From Marmoricola sp. (GTDB lineage Bacteria; Actinomycetota; Actinomycetes; Propionibacteriales; Nocardioidaceae): a DNA stretch of 64,000 bases. The stretch is taken from NCBI GenBank assembly GCA_025964795.1, contig JAOPYC010000024.1, positions 1 to 64,000 on the forward strand. Direction: 5' to 3'. This document shows, piece by piece, positions 27,149 to 35,522 of this stretch. The notes under the pieces are model-generated. The model had not been told where the DNA came from and searched no databases. It saw only the letters and a program-made list of their open reading frames with translations. A program made the position numbers and the translations under genes. The stretch's first letter is position 1. Each line of letters starts with the position of its first letter.

Positions 27149-28358
27149 TGCACTGATGTCCCGCAACCCTCGCTTGATGAGTGCCGCCGCCGAGCTGGCC
27201 CTGAGCGGAGAGATCCCCGCCAACACGGTGGTACTGGACCTCGATGCCATCAGGTCCAACGGCCAGGCGATCCGCGCCGCTGCGGAGAAGCACGGCTTGT
27301 CGCTCTACTGGATGCTCAAACAAGTGGGCCGCAACCCGCTCGTCGCGAAGGCGCTGGTTGCTCCCGGGTCAGCCGAGACCGTCTCGGTTGACGTCGCGTG
27401 CGCTGATGCGCTCCTGCACAACGACTTCAGGCTCGGTCACGTCGGGAACCTCGTTCAGATCGCTCGCGCCGATCTGCCGCGTCTGATGAGGACCCGGCCC
27501 GAAGCGATGTCGGTGTTCTCGGCCGACAAGGCCCGTCAGGTCGGTGAGGTGGCTCGTCGCCTCGGAGTCGTCCAACCGGTGCTCCTCAGGGTGGCCGACA
27601 CCGCCACGGACACCTACCTGCCCGGCATGGAAGCCGGCTTCCTGCTGGACGAGCTCGCTTCGGCAGCGAAGACGATCCAGACGATAGACGGCGTGCAGAT
27701 CATCGGGGTCACCACCTTTCCGACCGTTTCCTACGCAACCCCGGGACAGCCGACCCCGACCGGCAACTTCACGACGATTCAGCGAGCCGCGGCGATTCTC
27801 GAGGGTCTCGGCATCGAGGTCACCCAAGTCAACGCGCCGGGGAACACCTCATCCATCACGGTGCCCATGCAGGCGGCGGGAGGTGCCACGCACATCGAAC
27901 CCGGGCACGGCTTCCTCGGCACGACGCCCTACCACCTGCAGTACGACGACCTGCCCGAGATACCGGCTGCTTGCTACGTGACCGAGGTTGCCCACCACTT
28001 CGGTGGAAGAGCCTATGTCTACGGCGGTGGGTTCTTCGTCGACGACCCAGCCTGGCTCCAGCCCGACTTCGGCAGGAAGGCCTTGGTCGGTTCCACGCTT
28101 GATGAAATCCTGGAGCACCGCGAGACCTACCTGGGCGCGGGTGCAGGGACCTCAGGGAGCTTCGGTGGCATCGACTACTACGGTTTCCTCGACGCAGACG
28201 AGCAGACTGCTCCCGTCGGCGCCACCGTCGTCTTCGGCTTCCGGGTGCAGACCTTCGTCACGCGGGCCAACATCGCCGTGATCGACCACGAGAACGGGAG
28301 CCCTCGAGTGCTCGGCATATTTGACCAGCTCGGCCGAAGGCTTCCCTGGTATGCCTAA
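27138..28358 (+). CDS. YhfX-like PLP-dependent alanine racemase-family protein
   Basis: A 406-residue fold-type III PLP enzyme. It resembles E. coli YhfX along its length: it starts FLDALMSRNPRLMSAA, has the PLP lysine in LYWMLKQVGRNP (Lys61), and has HIEPGHGFLGTTPYH, EVAHHFGGRAYVYGGG and FGFRVQTFVTRANI. The family is annotated as amino acid racemase, but its substrate has not been settled to my knowledge. The GTG start has an AGGAGG site, within the end of the ATPase gene. Its presence in a sugar-type operon implies that the imported compound contains or yields an amino acid or amino alcohol whose configuration must be changed. Confidence 0.85.
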   Translation: MFLDALMSRNPRLMSAAAELALSGEIPANTVVLDLDAIRSNGQAIRAAAEKHGLSLYWMLKQVGRNPLVAKALVAPGSAETVSVDVACADALLHNDFRLGHVGNLVQIARADLPRLMRTRPEAMSVFSADKARQVGEVARRLGVVQPVLLRVADTATDTYLPGMEAGFLLDELASAAKTIQTIDGVQIIGVTTFPTVSYATPGQPTPTGNFTTIQRAAAILEGLGIEVTQVNAPGNTSSITVPMQAAGGATHIEPGHGFLGTTPYHLQYDDLPEIPAACYVTEVAHHFGGRAYVYGGGFFVDDPAWLQPDFGRKALVGSTLDEILEHRETYLGAGAGTSGSFGGIDYYGFLDADEQTAPVGATVVFGFRVQTFVTRANIAVIDHENGSPRVLGIFDQLGRRLPWYA

Positions 28359-29478
28359 CTCCACCGCGGACCCGCGCAACGCCCGCGACGTCAACCTCGT
28401 CGCGGTGCTGGACGTGTTGCGCACCCACGGCGCTTCGACGCGGGCCTTCATCGCCCGCGCGACGCAGCTCAGCTCCCCGACCACGTCCGACGTCGTAGCG
28501 GATCTGGTGGCGGCAGGCGTGGTCCGGATCGGTTCCCCGGGGCCGGCCACGGGAGGGCGCCGTGGAGGACTGGTCGAGCTGATTCCTGATTCCTACGTGG
28601 TCGCAGCGATCGACCTCAGCGCCCGTCGTCCGTTCATAGGCGAGGTCGACCTCTGCGGGGAGGTCGTCGACTCCTCGATCGTCGAGATCCCAGGAAGCGC
28701 CCTGACGTCCCCCAACGCACTGGTCGACTGGGTCAGTGGCCTGCCTCGCGACGGTCGGGTCGTGGGCATGGGCGTCAGCGTCCCTGGTGTCACGGACCCC
28801 GAGGCCGGCCGCCTCGAGTGGTCGCCACGCTACGGGTGGCGTGATGTCGACCTGCGCGACCTCGTGAGGGAGGCGTGGCCGCTCGACGCCGTTCTCATCG
28901 AGAACGACCTGAACCTTGCAGCTGTGGGTGAGCACGCTGCCTCCGAGACCAACTGCGACAACATGGTGATGCTGGGGTTGCGGGGAGGCCTCGGTGCGGG
29001 TGTCATCACCGGCGGCAAGCTCTACCACGGCAGCCACAACTCGGCCGGTGAGGTGGGTTACCTGGCGCTCGACCCGCGAACGGTCGCGAGCACGCGCGAG
29101 TTCGGTCCGCTGGAGGGCGCGCTTTTCGAGCAGCTCCGTCGGGCGGGTCTCGTCGACGGACAGGCTCCGAATCTCATCGACCCCTCGACGCGTACGAAGC
29201 CGCTGAGCCCAGCGCTCACGCGGTCTGTGCAAGACCTCCTCTTCCAAGCTGCCCTGGCGTTGTCCACCGCGCTCGATCCCGCGTCCATCGTGCTTGGGGA
29301 AGAGCTGGTGGCGCTCGTGCCGGATCTCCCGACCTCGCTGCACGAACGCCTGAGCAGTTTCCTCCCGCACCCACCCTCGGTCGTGCCCTCTCGGCTCGGC
29401 GAGCGGGCGAGCCTACGAGGTGCCGGAATCGCAACGCTGAGCGCGCTGACCCCCTCGCTTCGCCGGCTGTTGTCATGA
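28351..29478 (+). CDS. ROK-family transcriptional regulator
   Basis: A 375-residue protein with an N-terminal winged helix (about residues 8-70, RNARDVNLVAVLDVLRTHGA) and a C-terminal ROK domain (VVGMGVSVPGVTDPEAGRLE, LIENDLNLAAVGEHA, LGAGVITGGKLYHGSHNSAG). The CxCGxxGCxE zinc motif of sugar-kinase ROK proteins is absent after GEVGYLALDP. It probably senses a sugar ligand without phosphorylating it and represses the operon through the operator at 22794-22810. The ATG at 28351, overlapping the upstream stop, was preferred to an earlier TTG. Confidence 0.9.
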   Translation: MPNSTADPRNARDVNLVAVLDVLRTHGASTRAFIARATQLSSPTTSDVVADLVAAGVVRIGSPGPATGGRRGGLVELIPDSYVVAAIDLSARRPFIGEVDLCGEVVDSSIVEIPGSALTSPNALVDWVSGLPRDGRVVGMGVSVPGVTDPEAGRLEWSPRYGWRDVDLRDLVREAWPLDAVLIENDLNLAAVGEHAASETNCDNMVMLGLRGGLGAGVITGGKLYHGSHNSAGEVGYLALDPRTVASTREFGPLEGALFEQLRRAGLVDGQAPNLIDPSTRTKPLSPALTRSVQDLLFQAALALSTALDPASIVLGEELVALVPDLPTSLHERLSSFLPHPPSVVPSRLGERASLRGAGIATLSALTPSLRRLLS

Positions 29479-30443
29479 TCATCGTGGGCATTGACGGCGG
29501 TGGCACGAAGACCGAAGCCATGGCAGTGGACACCGTCGACGGATTGCTCGGCAGACGCGTCGCAGGCCCAAGCAACCTGCACAAGCTCGGCGTGCAGGCA
29601 GTGTCGGGCCACATCGAGAAACTGGTGCGCTCGATCGTCCCGGCGGCCGCCGCAGACGTGCTCGTCGTGGCCTGCATGTCCGGCCTTGACACCGGACAGA
29701 TGCGCATGGACCTGAGCGCGGCCCTGGAGAGCCGCGAGGCCCGGTGGACGTGGCTGGTGGACAACGATGCGGCAGCCGCCTGGTGGGGCGCCTTCCAGGG
29801 CCGGGATGCCGGGGTCGTGACCATAGCTGGGACGGGCACGGTGTCGTACGCCCAGGCGGGTGAGCGACGCGCCCGGGCAGGGGGATGGGGCGCGCTGCTG
29901 GGCGATGATGGCAGCGGTTACAGCCTGGGACGGGGCGCGCTCATCGCCGTCCTCAGGGCGGAGGACGGGATGGCAGGTCCGACCGCCCTGAGCGGGCTGC
30001 TCCTGGGCGCCCTGGGGGTCGACGACGCCCATCAGATCATCGACCGCGTGCACCTGCACATGTCCGTCTCCGACGTCGCCGCCCTCGCCCCACTCGTCTT
30101 CGCTGCCGCCGAGCAGGGCGACGCGGCCGCGGAGGAGCTCGTGGCCTGTGCCGCGGATGCTCTGGTCCTGCAGGCCGAGGCCGCCGCAACACAGGTCCTG
30201 GCCCCGGGTGCGGCGGGCCCCGTCGACGCGGCCTTCGTGGGCGGTGTCCTGCGCAGCCGGTTCTACGAGCGCGCCCTCGAGAAACGGGTCGCCGGCTCCT
30301 CGGTGTGTCGCTGGCTGAAGCCGGCCGCCCACGCGGCCGAGGGAGCTGTCCTGCTCGGCGGCCACCACCTCGGCCTGCCGGTGAGCTGGTGGAGTAGCGC
30401 GCCCGCCGTACAACCCTTGACGACGAACACGGAGAAAAGATGA
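29475..30443 (+). CDS. BadF/BadG-type ATPase (N-acetylhexosamine kinase-like)
   Basis: A 322-residue member of the acetate kinase/Hsp70/actin superfamily. Phosphate 1 is IIVGIDGGGTKTEAMAV, and VDNDAAAAWWGAFQG, TIAGTGTVSYA and GWGALLGDDGSGYSLG follow in the order seen in GlcNAc and MurNAc kinases of the BadF family. The likely reaction is ATP-dependent phosphorylation of an amino sugar at C1 or C6. It overlaps its neighbours by 4 bases on each side. Confidence 0.87.
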   Translation: MIIVGIDGGGTKTEAMAVDTVDGLLGRRVAGPSNLHKLGVQAVSGHIEKLVRSIVPAAAADVLVVACMSGLDTGQMRMDLSAALESREARWTWLVDNDAAAAWWGAFQGRDAGVVTIAGTGTVSYAQAGERRARAGGWGALLGDDGSGYSLGRGALIAVLRAEDGMAGPTALSGLLLGALGVDDAHQIIDRVHLHMSVSDVAALAPLVFAAAEQGDAAAEELVACAADALVLQAEAAATQVLAPGAAGPVDAAFVGGVLRSRFYERALEKRVAGSSVCRWLKPAAHAAEGAVLLGGHHLGLPVSWWSSAPAVQPLTTNTEKR

Positions 30444-32095
30444 CCGACTTTGACCTGATCGTGCGCGGCGCCACCATCGTGGACGGCTCCGGGAGTCCCG
30501 GCTACCTCGCGGACCTCGCGGTCGCCGGCGGACAGATCGCGGCGATCACCACCTTGGGAGAAGACGTCAGAGCCCCCGTGGAGATCGACGCCCGGGGAAG
30601 GCATCTCATGCCGGGGTTCATCGACATCCACAGTCACTCTGATTTCGTCCTGGCGGACCCGCAGCACGGCGAGATCCTGCGCTGCTTCCTCGAGCAGGGA
30701 ATCACCACCGTCGTCACTGGGAACTGTGGGTTCGCCCCTGCGCCGTCCTCTCCCGAGCATCAGTCCGACATGGAGTCCTACACCGCATTTCTCCGGTCGC
30801 CAGGTGCACCAACCGGATGGCCCACGTTCGGCGCCTACCTCGACCAGCTCGACTCGCAAGGCGTGGCGCTCAACGTCGTGCCCCTGGCTGCGCACGGCGC
30901 CATGCGCATCGCGAACATGGGTTTCGCCGGCTCGAAGCCGACGGAGGATCAGCTGAAGAGAATGGTCCGCGCCGCCGACGAGGCAATGGACGCGGGTGCG
31001 TTCGGCATCTCAGCGGGCCTTGCCTACGCCCCGGGCATGTACGCCACAACGGCTGAGGTGACGGCCATCGCGGCTCGATCGGGCAGGCAGGGAGGACTGT
31101 TCACCTGCCACAGCCGAGGCCTCTCCGAGACACTCGTCGACGCGGTGAGCGAAGTCGTGCAGATCACCCGAGATGCAGGCGTGCGCGGTCAGTTCTCGCA
31201 TCTCTCCGCGCTGGGGGAGGCCAATTGGCCCAGGATCGGAGAAGCCATCAATGTGCTGGAGAACGCTCGGCGCTCGGGCGTGGACGTGGCCACCGACTGT
31301 CAGGCGTACGTCGCGGGCAACACGACGCTGACCGCAGTGTTCCCTCCGTGGTCCTTGGAGGGCGGAGTACACGCACTCGTGGCCCGGCTCAACGACTCCC
31401 GCTCCAGGGCTCGGATCCGCTCAGAGGTGTTGCACGGCGTCCCCACGTGGCCGCTCGTGTCGGGCAACTGGACCGACAACATGATCGCGTCCTTGGGATG
31501 GGACGGCATCTGGCTCCTGCAGGTGAGTGCGCCTGAGTTCCACCAGTTCGAGGGAGGCTCACTGCTGGACATGGCGGAGGCCCGAGGCGTTGACCCGTTC
31601 GATGCGCTCTGCGACCTCATCCAGGCTGGGGGCGGCGAGTCGATGATGCTGGTGGTCGGGTCCGCCGGCAGCCTGAAGAGTGACGCACCACTCCGCGACA
31701 TCCTTGCCCTTCCGTTCACCTCCTTGGAGACCGACGCGATCATCACCGGTGACGGGGTGCCCAACCGCGGTGCCATCGGCGCCTTCCCCCGCATGCTCGG
31801 ACACTTCGTCAGGGACGAGGGCCTCCTCAGCCTGCCGCAGGCCGTCCACCAGATGACGGGTCTCGCGGCCGATCGACTCGGCCTGACGGGCGCGGGACGA
31901 ATCCGGCACGGCGCCGCGGCGGACCTGGTGATCGTCGACATGGACAAGGTCGCGGACACCACGGACTACCGCAACCCGCGGAGCACGCCCGAAGGCATCA
32001 CGGACGTCATCGTCAACGGTGTGCCCGTCGTCGGCGCCCACGCATCGGGACCCCAGCACGCGGGGCGCGTCTACCGGCGGACAGCCGCCGCATGA
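30440..32095 (+). CDS. D-aminoacylase / N-acyl-D-amino-acid deacylase family amidohydrolase
   Basis: A 551-residue metal-dependent amidohydrolase. The metal-binding HSH is at residues 64-66 in GFIDIHSHSDFV, followed by TTVVTGNCGFAPAP and, near the end, ITGDGVPNRGAIGAFPRMLG and GRIRHGAAADLVIVD, all typical of the D-aminoacylase group. These enzymes remove an acyl group from N-acyl-D-amino acids; a few close relatives act on other N-acyl compounds. Next to a sugar kinase and a SIS protein it could deacylate an N-acyl amino sugar or release a D-amino acid from a conjugate. Confidence 0.88.
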   Translation: MTDFDLIVRGATIVDGSGSPGYLADLAVAGGQIAAITTLGEDVRAPVEIDARGRHLMPGFIDIHSHSDFVLADPQHGEILRCFLEQGITTVVTGNCGFAPAPSSPEHQSDMESYTAFLRSPGAPTGWPTFGAYLDQLDSQGVALNVVPLAAHGAMRIANMGFAGSKPTEDQLKRMVRAADEAMDAGAFGISAGLAYAPGMYATTAEVTAIAARSGRQGGLFTCHSRGLSETLVDAVSEVVQITRDAGVRGQFSHLSALGEANWPRIGEAINVLENARRSGVDVATDCQAYVAGNTTLTAVFPPWSLEGGVHALVARLNDSRSRARIRSEVLHGVPTWPLVSGNWTDNMIASLGWDGIWLLQVSAPEFHQFEGGSLLDMAEARGVDPFDALCDLIQAGGGESMMLVVGSAGSLKSDAPLRDILALPFTSLETDAIITGDGVPNRGAIGAFPRMLGHFVRDEGLLSLPQAVHQMTGLAADRLGLTGAGRIRHGAAADLVIVDMDKVADTTDYRNPRSTPEGITDVIVNGVPVVGAHASGPQHAGRVYRRTAAA

Positions 32096-33183
32096 GCGAA
32101 GCGAGCGCGCCCCTGGGTGGCCCCACCAGCGCCGTCGAGCCTGGCCTTCCCGGAGAGCTCATGCGCTCCGAGATCCTCGAGCAGCCGCGGGCGTGGCAAC
32201 GACTGCTGAGTGCCGGGTGGGAGGCTGTCGCGAGCGCGGCGCGACTGGTGCGTGACCAAGAGCCGGCGCAGGTCGTACTCCTGGCCAGGGGCTCCAGCGA
32301 CAACGCCGCCGTCTACGGGCAGTACCTCATGCAGACGTCACTGAAGCTGCCGACGACGCTGGCGACACCGAGCACCCACACGATCCTCGGCGCCGGGGCC
32401 GCCTCCTTCCCGCGTCACGCGCTCGTGCTCGCCGTCTCGCAATCCGGGGCCTCGGCGGACCTGATCCAGACCTTGGTCGCCGCGCGGTCGGCCGGCTGCC
32501 TGACCATGTCCATCACGAACGATCCGGACAGTCCCCTCGCTCAGGAAGCAGACGCCCACATCCCCTTGCTGGCAGGGCCAGAACGCTCCGTCGCAGCCAC
32601 CAAGACGTACACCACCGAGCTGCTCGCACTGCGCATGCTGACCGCGGCCGTGGCTTCGGCGGAGCGACCGACCTACGAGGAACTGCAACCCGCTGAGCAG
32701 GTTCTGCGCGCTGCGCAGGAGGCATGCAGCGAGCTGGCCCAGAGGTTGGCGGGTGTGCAGCGGATGCTGGTGGTGGGTCGGGGGTACTCCTACGCGTCCG
32801 CACGCGAGGCCGCGCTGAAGCTGATGGAGACGAGCTATCTCATGACTCAGGGGCTGAGCGCCGCTGATGCGAAACACGGCCCCATCGCCGTCCTGGACCC
32901 TGACACCCCGCTCCTGGCATTCGCTTCCCGGGGGCCCACCAGTGCGTCCGTCGCGTCCGTGGTGGACGCTGCACGCGCCGCGGGCGCGCCGGTCGAGGTC
33001 ATCGGCGACGGGGCGATCGCTGGGGACTCGCTACCAGCGCTCCTCCCCCCGGGTCTCGCACCCGAGGTGGTGCCGCTCCTCGAGATTCTCCCCGGTCAGC
33101 TCTTCGCGCTGGAGCTGGCGCTCCAGAGGGGCAACGATCCGGATCGGCCGCGAGGGCTGTCCAAGGTCACGTCAACGACCTAA
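32092..33183 (+). CDS. SIS-domain protein, GlmS-C/NagB-II-like
   Basis: A 363-residue protein with two SIS domains and no glutaminase domain. The first has LLARGSSDNAAVYGQYLMQT, VLAVSQSGASADLIQTL and LLAGPERSVAATKTYTTELL; the second has GRGYSYASAREAALKLMETS and DAKHGPIAVLDPDTPLLAF. This arrangement matches isomerising glucosamine-6-phosphate deaminases of the NagB-II type. It would turn an amino-sugar phosphate into fructose 6-phosphate and ammonia, completing a pathway with the kinase and deacylase. It is the last gene of the operon. Confidence 0.87.
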   Translation: MSEASAPLGGPTSAVEPGLPGELMRSEILEQPRAWQRLLSAGWEAVASAARLVRDQEPAQVVLLARGSSDNAAVYGQYLMQTSLKLPTTLATPSTHTILGAGAASFPRHALVLAVSQSGASADLIQTLVAARSAGCLTMSITNDPDSPLAQEADAHIPLLAGPERSVAATKTYTTELLALRMLTAAVASAERPTYEELQPAEQVLRAAQEACSELAQRLAGVQRMLVVGRGYSYASAREAALKLMETSYLMTQGLSAADAKHGPIAVLDPDTPLLAFASRGPTSASVASVVDAARAAGAPVEVIGDGAIAGDSLPALLPPGLAPEVVPLLEILPGQLFALELALQRGNDPDRPRGLSKVTSTT

Positions 33184-33197
33184 CCGGCCGGAGGGAC

Positions 33198-35396
33198 TCA
33201 GCGACTGGGCGCGGGCACCGATGCCGCCTGGGCCACCTGCGTCAGCGTGCCAGCCAGGTGGTGCAGGTGCCGGACCACGGGATCCGTGTGCGACGCAGCT
33301 CCGGCGTCGGCGAACAGTGCGTGCTGACCCGTGGCCAGCGGCTCCACGGCATCGGGTACGACGGAGCCGGGTGGGAGCAAGCTGAGGGCGCGGGCGGCCT
33401 CGGCGATGGCCCGGGCGGCTGCGGCCGAGGCGGTCGGGGCCGAGGGGGGACGGCGCTGGACGGCGATGACGAGCGCGCGGCACTGCGACACCGCCGCGAT
33501 GTAGAGCCGCAGCCGACGGGCGGTCCGGGGGCTGGTGCTCCCCCAGCCGACGTGGCGGGTGAGCGGGCGGGCGACGAGGGCGAGGCGGCGGGCGTCGTCG
33601 TCGAGGCGACGTACCTGTGAGTCCAGGTCGGGGCTCGGCGCGCCCTCGAGGGTCGACGCGACCGACTCGAGCAGCGTCGCCATCGAGTCGAGCATCGCGT
33701 CGCGGGCGCTGCGCACGGTGGCTCGTGTCGACAGTGGAGCGAAGAGCAGGGCCACCCCGATGCCGGCCACGGCGCCGATGGCGGTCTCGCCGAGCCGCAG
33801 CGCGAGGACCGTGTCGCTGAAGGTCCCGAGCACGGTGTACATCTCGGCGAGCAGCACCGTGATGAAGAACGTCATCGCGGCCTGCGAGACCTTCGCGAGG
33901 TAGAACGCGCCGAACACCGACACCAGGATCAGCGTCAGCACCACGACGCTGTGACCGGCGGTGACGTGCGCCAGCAGGACCGCCGCCACCAGGCCGACCA
34001 CCGTCCCGGCGATGCGCGCGACGCCCTTGTTGAGGGTCTCGTAGCGAGTGCCGGTGCCGGTGAACATCACGAACGCCGTGATCACGGCCCAGTAGTAGCG
34101 GGTCGGTGAGAGCAGGGTGCCGAGGCCGATCGCGACGACCCCGGCCAGCGCCACCTGCACGGCCTGCCGGCTGGTCATCGACCAGCGGGACACCGGGTTC
34201 CAGCGGCCCTGGGCCGCGACGTCCTTGGCGACCGCGGGAGAGCCGGGGAGGCCACCGAAGGCGAGCATCGAGGCCGCCTCGAACTCGGCCTCTCCCGGGT
34301 CGACCTCGGGCGGCTCGTCGACGGCGGCGTCGAAGCGCAGGAACTCCTCCACGCCGTACGCCAGGTGCCGGGCCGGCCACCAGCCGTCACCGCCGGCGCG
34401 CTCGACCTCCGTGGCCCGTCGACCCAGACGGTCGCAGGCGATCAGCGCGCTCACGTCACGGCGCGCGGCCAGGTCCTCCAGGGCGGTGTGCGCCTCCGAG
34501 CGCAGCAGGGGATCGGCGTCCACCAGCCGGATCGCGGCCACCGCGACCCGCTCCATCGCCTGCTGCGCCTCGATGAGCCGGCGCCGCAGCGCCGCCGCCG
34601 ACCAGCCCGCCGGGATCGCCGAACGCTCCGACGACCAGGCGTCGACGAGCAACGCCGCCTCGCCGAGGCCGGCCCGGCGCGCGCTGAGCACGCGGATGGC
34701 TCGCGCCCGCCGGCGCTCGCTCGTGGGGGACAGCGCCAGCAGGTCCGCCGTGGCACGCGCGACCGAGCGTCCCCGGGAAAAGAACGACGTCAGGGTCGAG
34801 TGCAGGATCTTGCGTGGGTTGGTGAACAGGACGGTGCTGCACAGCAGGCACACCCACACCGACGACACCACCGCGGCCAGCAGCAGCTCGGGCACGAGCG
34901 ACCACGTGGCCCGCAGGAAGGTCGCGAAGAAGAACCCCATCCAGGTCATGAACCCGTAGAAGAACCACGGCCCACCGAAGCGGCGTACCCACACGGCGGC
35001 GAAGAGTACGACGGCGAACGCCAGCACCTGCAGCCCACGATGCACGTCGGTCAGCACCGCCAGGACCAGCCCGATCGCCACCGCGACCGGGAAGCCCGCG
35101 GCGGCCGGGACCATCTCGCGACGCAGCATCCCGGACAGTGCGTTCGAGCCGAGCATGGCCACGACCGCGCCGAACAGCGTCATCGAGAAGGCGGGCACAC
35201 CGGTGATGCCGGCGGCGCGAGCCACCGCCTGCTGCACGAGCAGGGCGCTGCCGACACTGACCGACACCGCGGTCGCCCCGCGCAGCCGGCCCAGACCGGG
35301 GTCGGACGCCAGCAACCGGTCCCGCACCTCCAACAGCCGCCGGCGGGCGCCCTCGCGAAGCCCCTCCCCGGGAGGGGAGGTCTCGTGGGCGGTCAC
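33198..35396 (-). CDS. FUSC-family membrane protein
   Basis: A 732-residue protein with two similar halves, each a bundle of about six helices followed by a cytoplasmic segment: helices at about residues 40-190 and again from PVSRWSMTSRQAVQVALAGV onward. This is the layout of FUSC (fusaric acid resistance/aromatic acid exporter) proteins. The conserved TRYYWAVITAFVMFTGTGT opens the second bundle. The likely role is efflux of aromatic or amphipathic compounds. The start is GTG, in front of which lies a 126-base gap to the glycosyltransferase gene. Confidence 0.87.
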   Translation of the reverse strand: MTAHETSPPGEGLREGARRRLLEVRDRLLASDPGLGRLRGATAVSVSVGSALLVQQAVARAAGITGVPAFSMTLFGAVVAMLGSNALSGMLRREMVPAAAGFPVAVAIGLVLAVLTDVHRGLQVLAFAVVLFAAVWVRRFGGPWFFYGFMTWMGFFFATFLRATWSLVPELLLAAVVSSVWVCLLCSTVLFTNPRKILHSTLTSFFSRGRSVARATADLLALSPTSERRRARAIRVLSARRAGLGEAALLVDAWSSERSAIPAGWSAAALRRRLIEAQQAMERVAVAAIRLVDADPLLRSEAHTALEDLAARRDVSALIACDRLGRRATEVERAGGDGWWPARHLAYGVEEFLRFDAAVDEPPEVDPGEAEFEAASMLAFGGLPGSPAVAKDVAAQGRWNPVSRWSMTSRQAVQVALAGVVAIGLGTLLSPTRYYWAVITAFVMFTGTGTRYETLNKGVARIAGTVVGLVAAVLLAHVTAGHSVVVLTLILVSVFGAFYLAKVSQAAMTFFITVLLAEMYTVLGTFSDTVLALRLGETAIGAVAGIGVALLFAPLSTRATVRSARDAMLDSMATLLESVASTLEGAPSPDLDSQVRRLDDDARRLALVARPLTRHVGWGSTSPRTARRLRLYIAAVSQCRALVIAVQRRPPSAPTASAAAARAIAEAARALSLLPPGSVVPDAVEPLATGQHALFADAGAASHTDPVVRHLHHLAGTLTQVAQAASVPAPSR

Positions 35397-35522
35397 CCGA
35401 CCATCCTGTCAGCGGTGCACACCTGGCTTCGCGCGCGTGCGACACGGTCCTGCCGGCGAGGGCCTGGTTGGACGCGCAGCTCCTCGCCGCAGGACAGCGC
35501 TGGAGCGCGTGAGCAGCAGCGT

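Noticed and set aside
29475-30443. Benzoyl-CoA reductase subunit, from the BadF family name
   Set aside because: The protein has the length and motifs of hexosamine kinases, lacks the Fe-S cysteines of the reductase activase, and no reductase subunits are nearby.
33198-35396. p-Hydroxybenzoate efflux pump AaeB
   Set aside because: FUSC layout is clear, but nothing ties it to this substrate and no AaeA partner is present, so only the family name is given.
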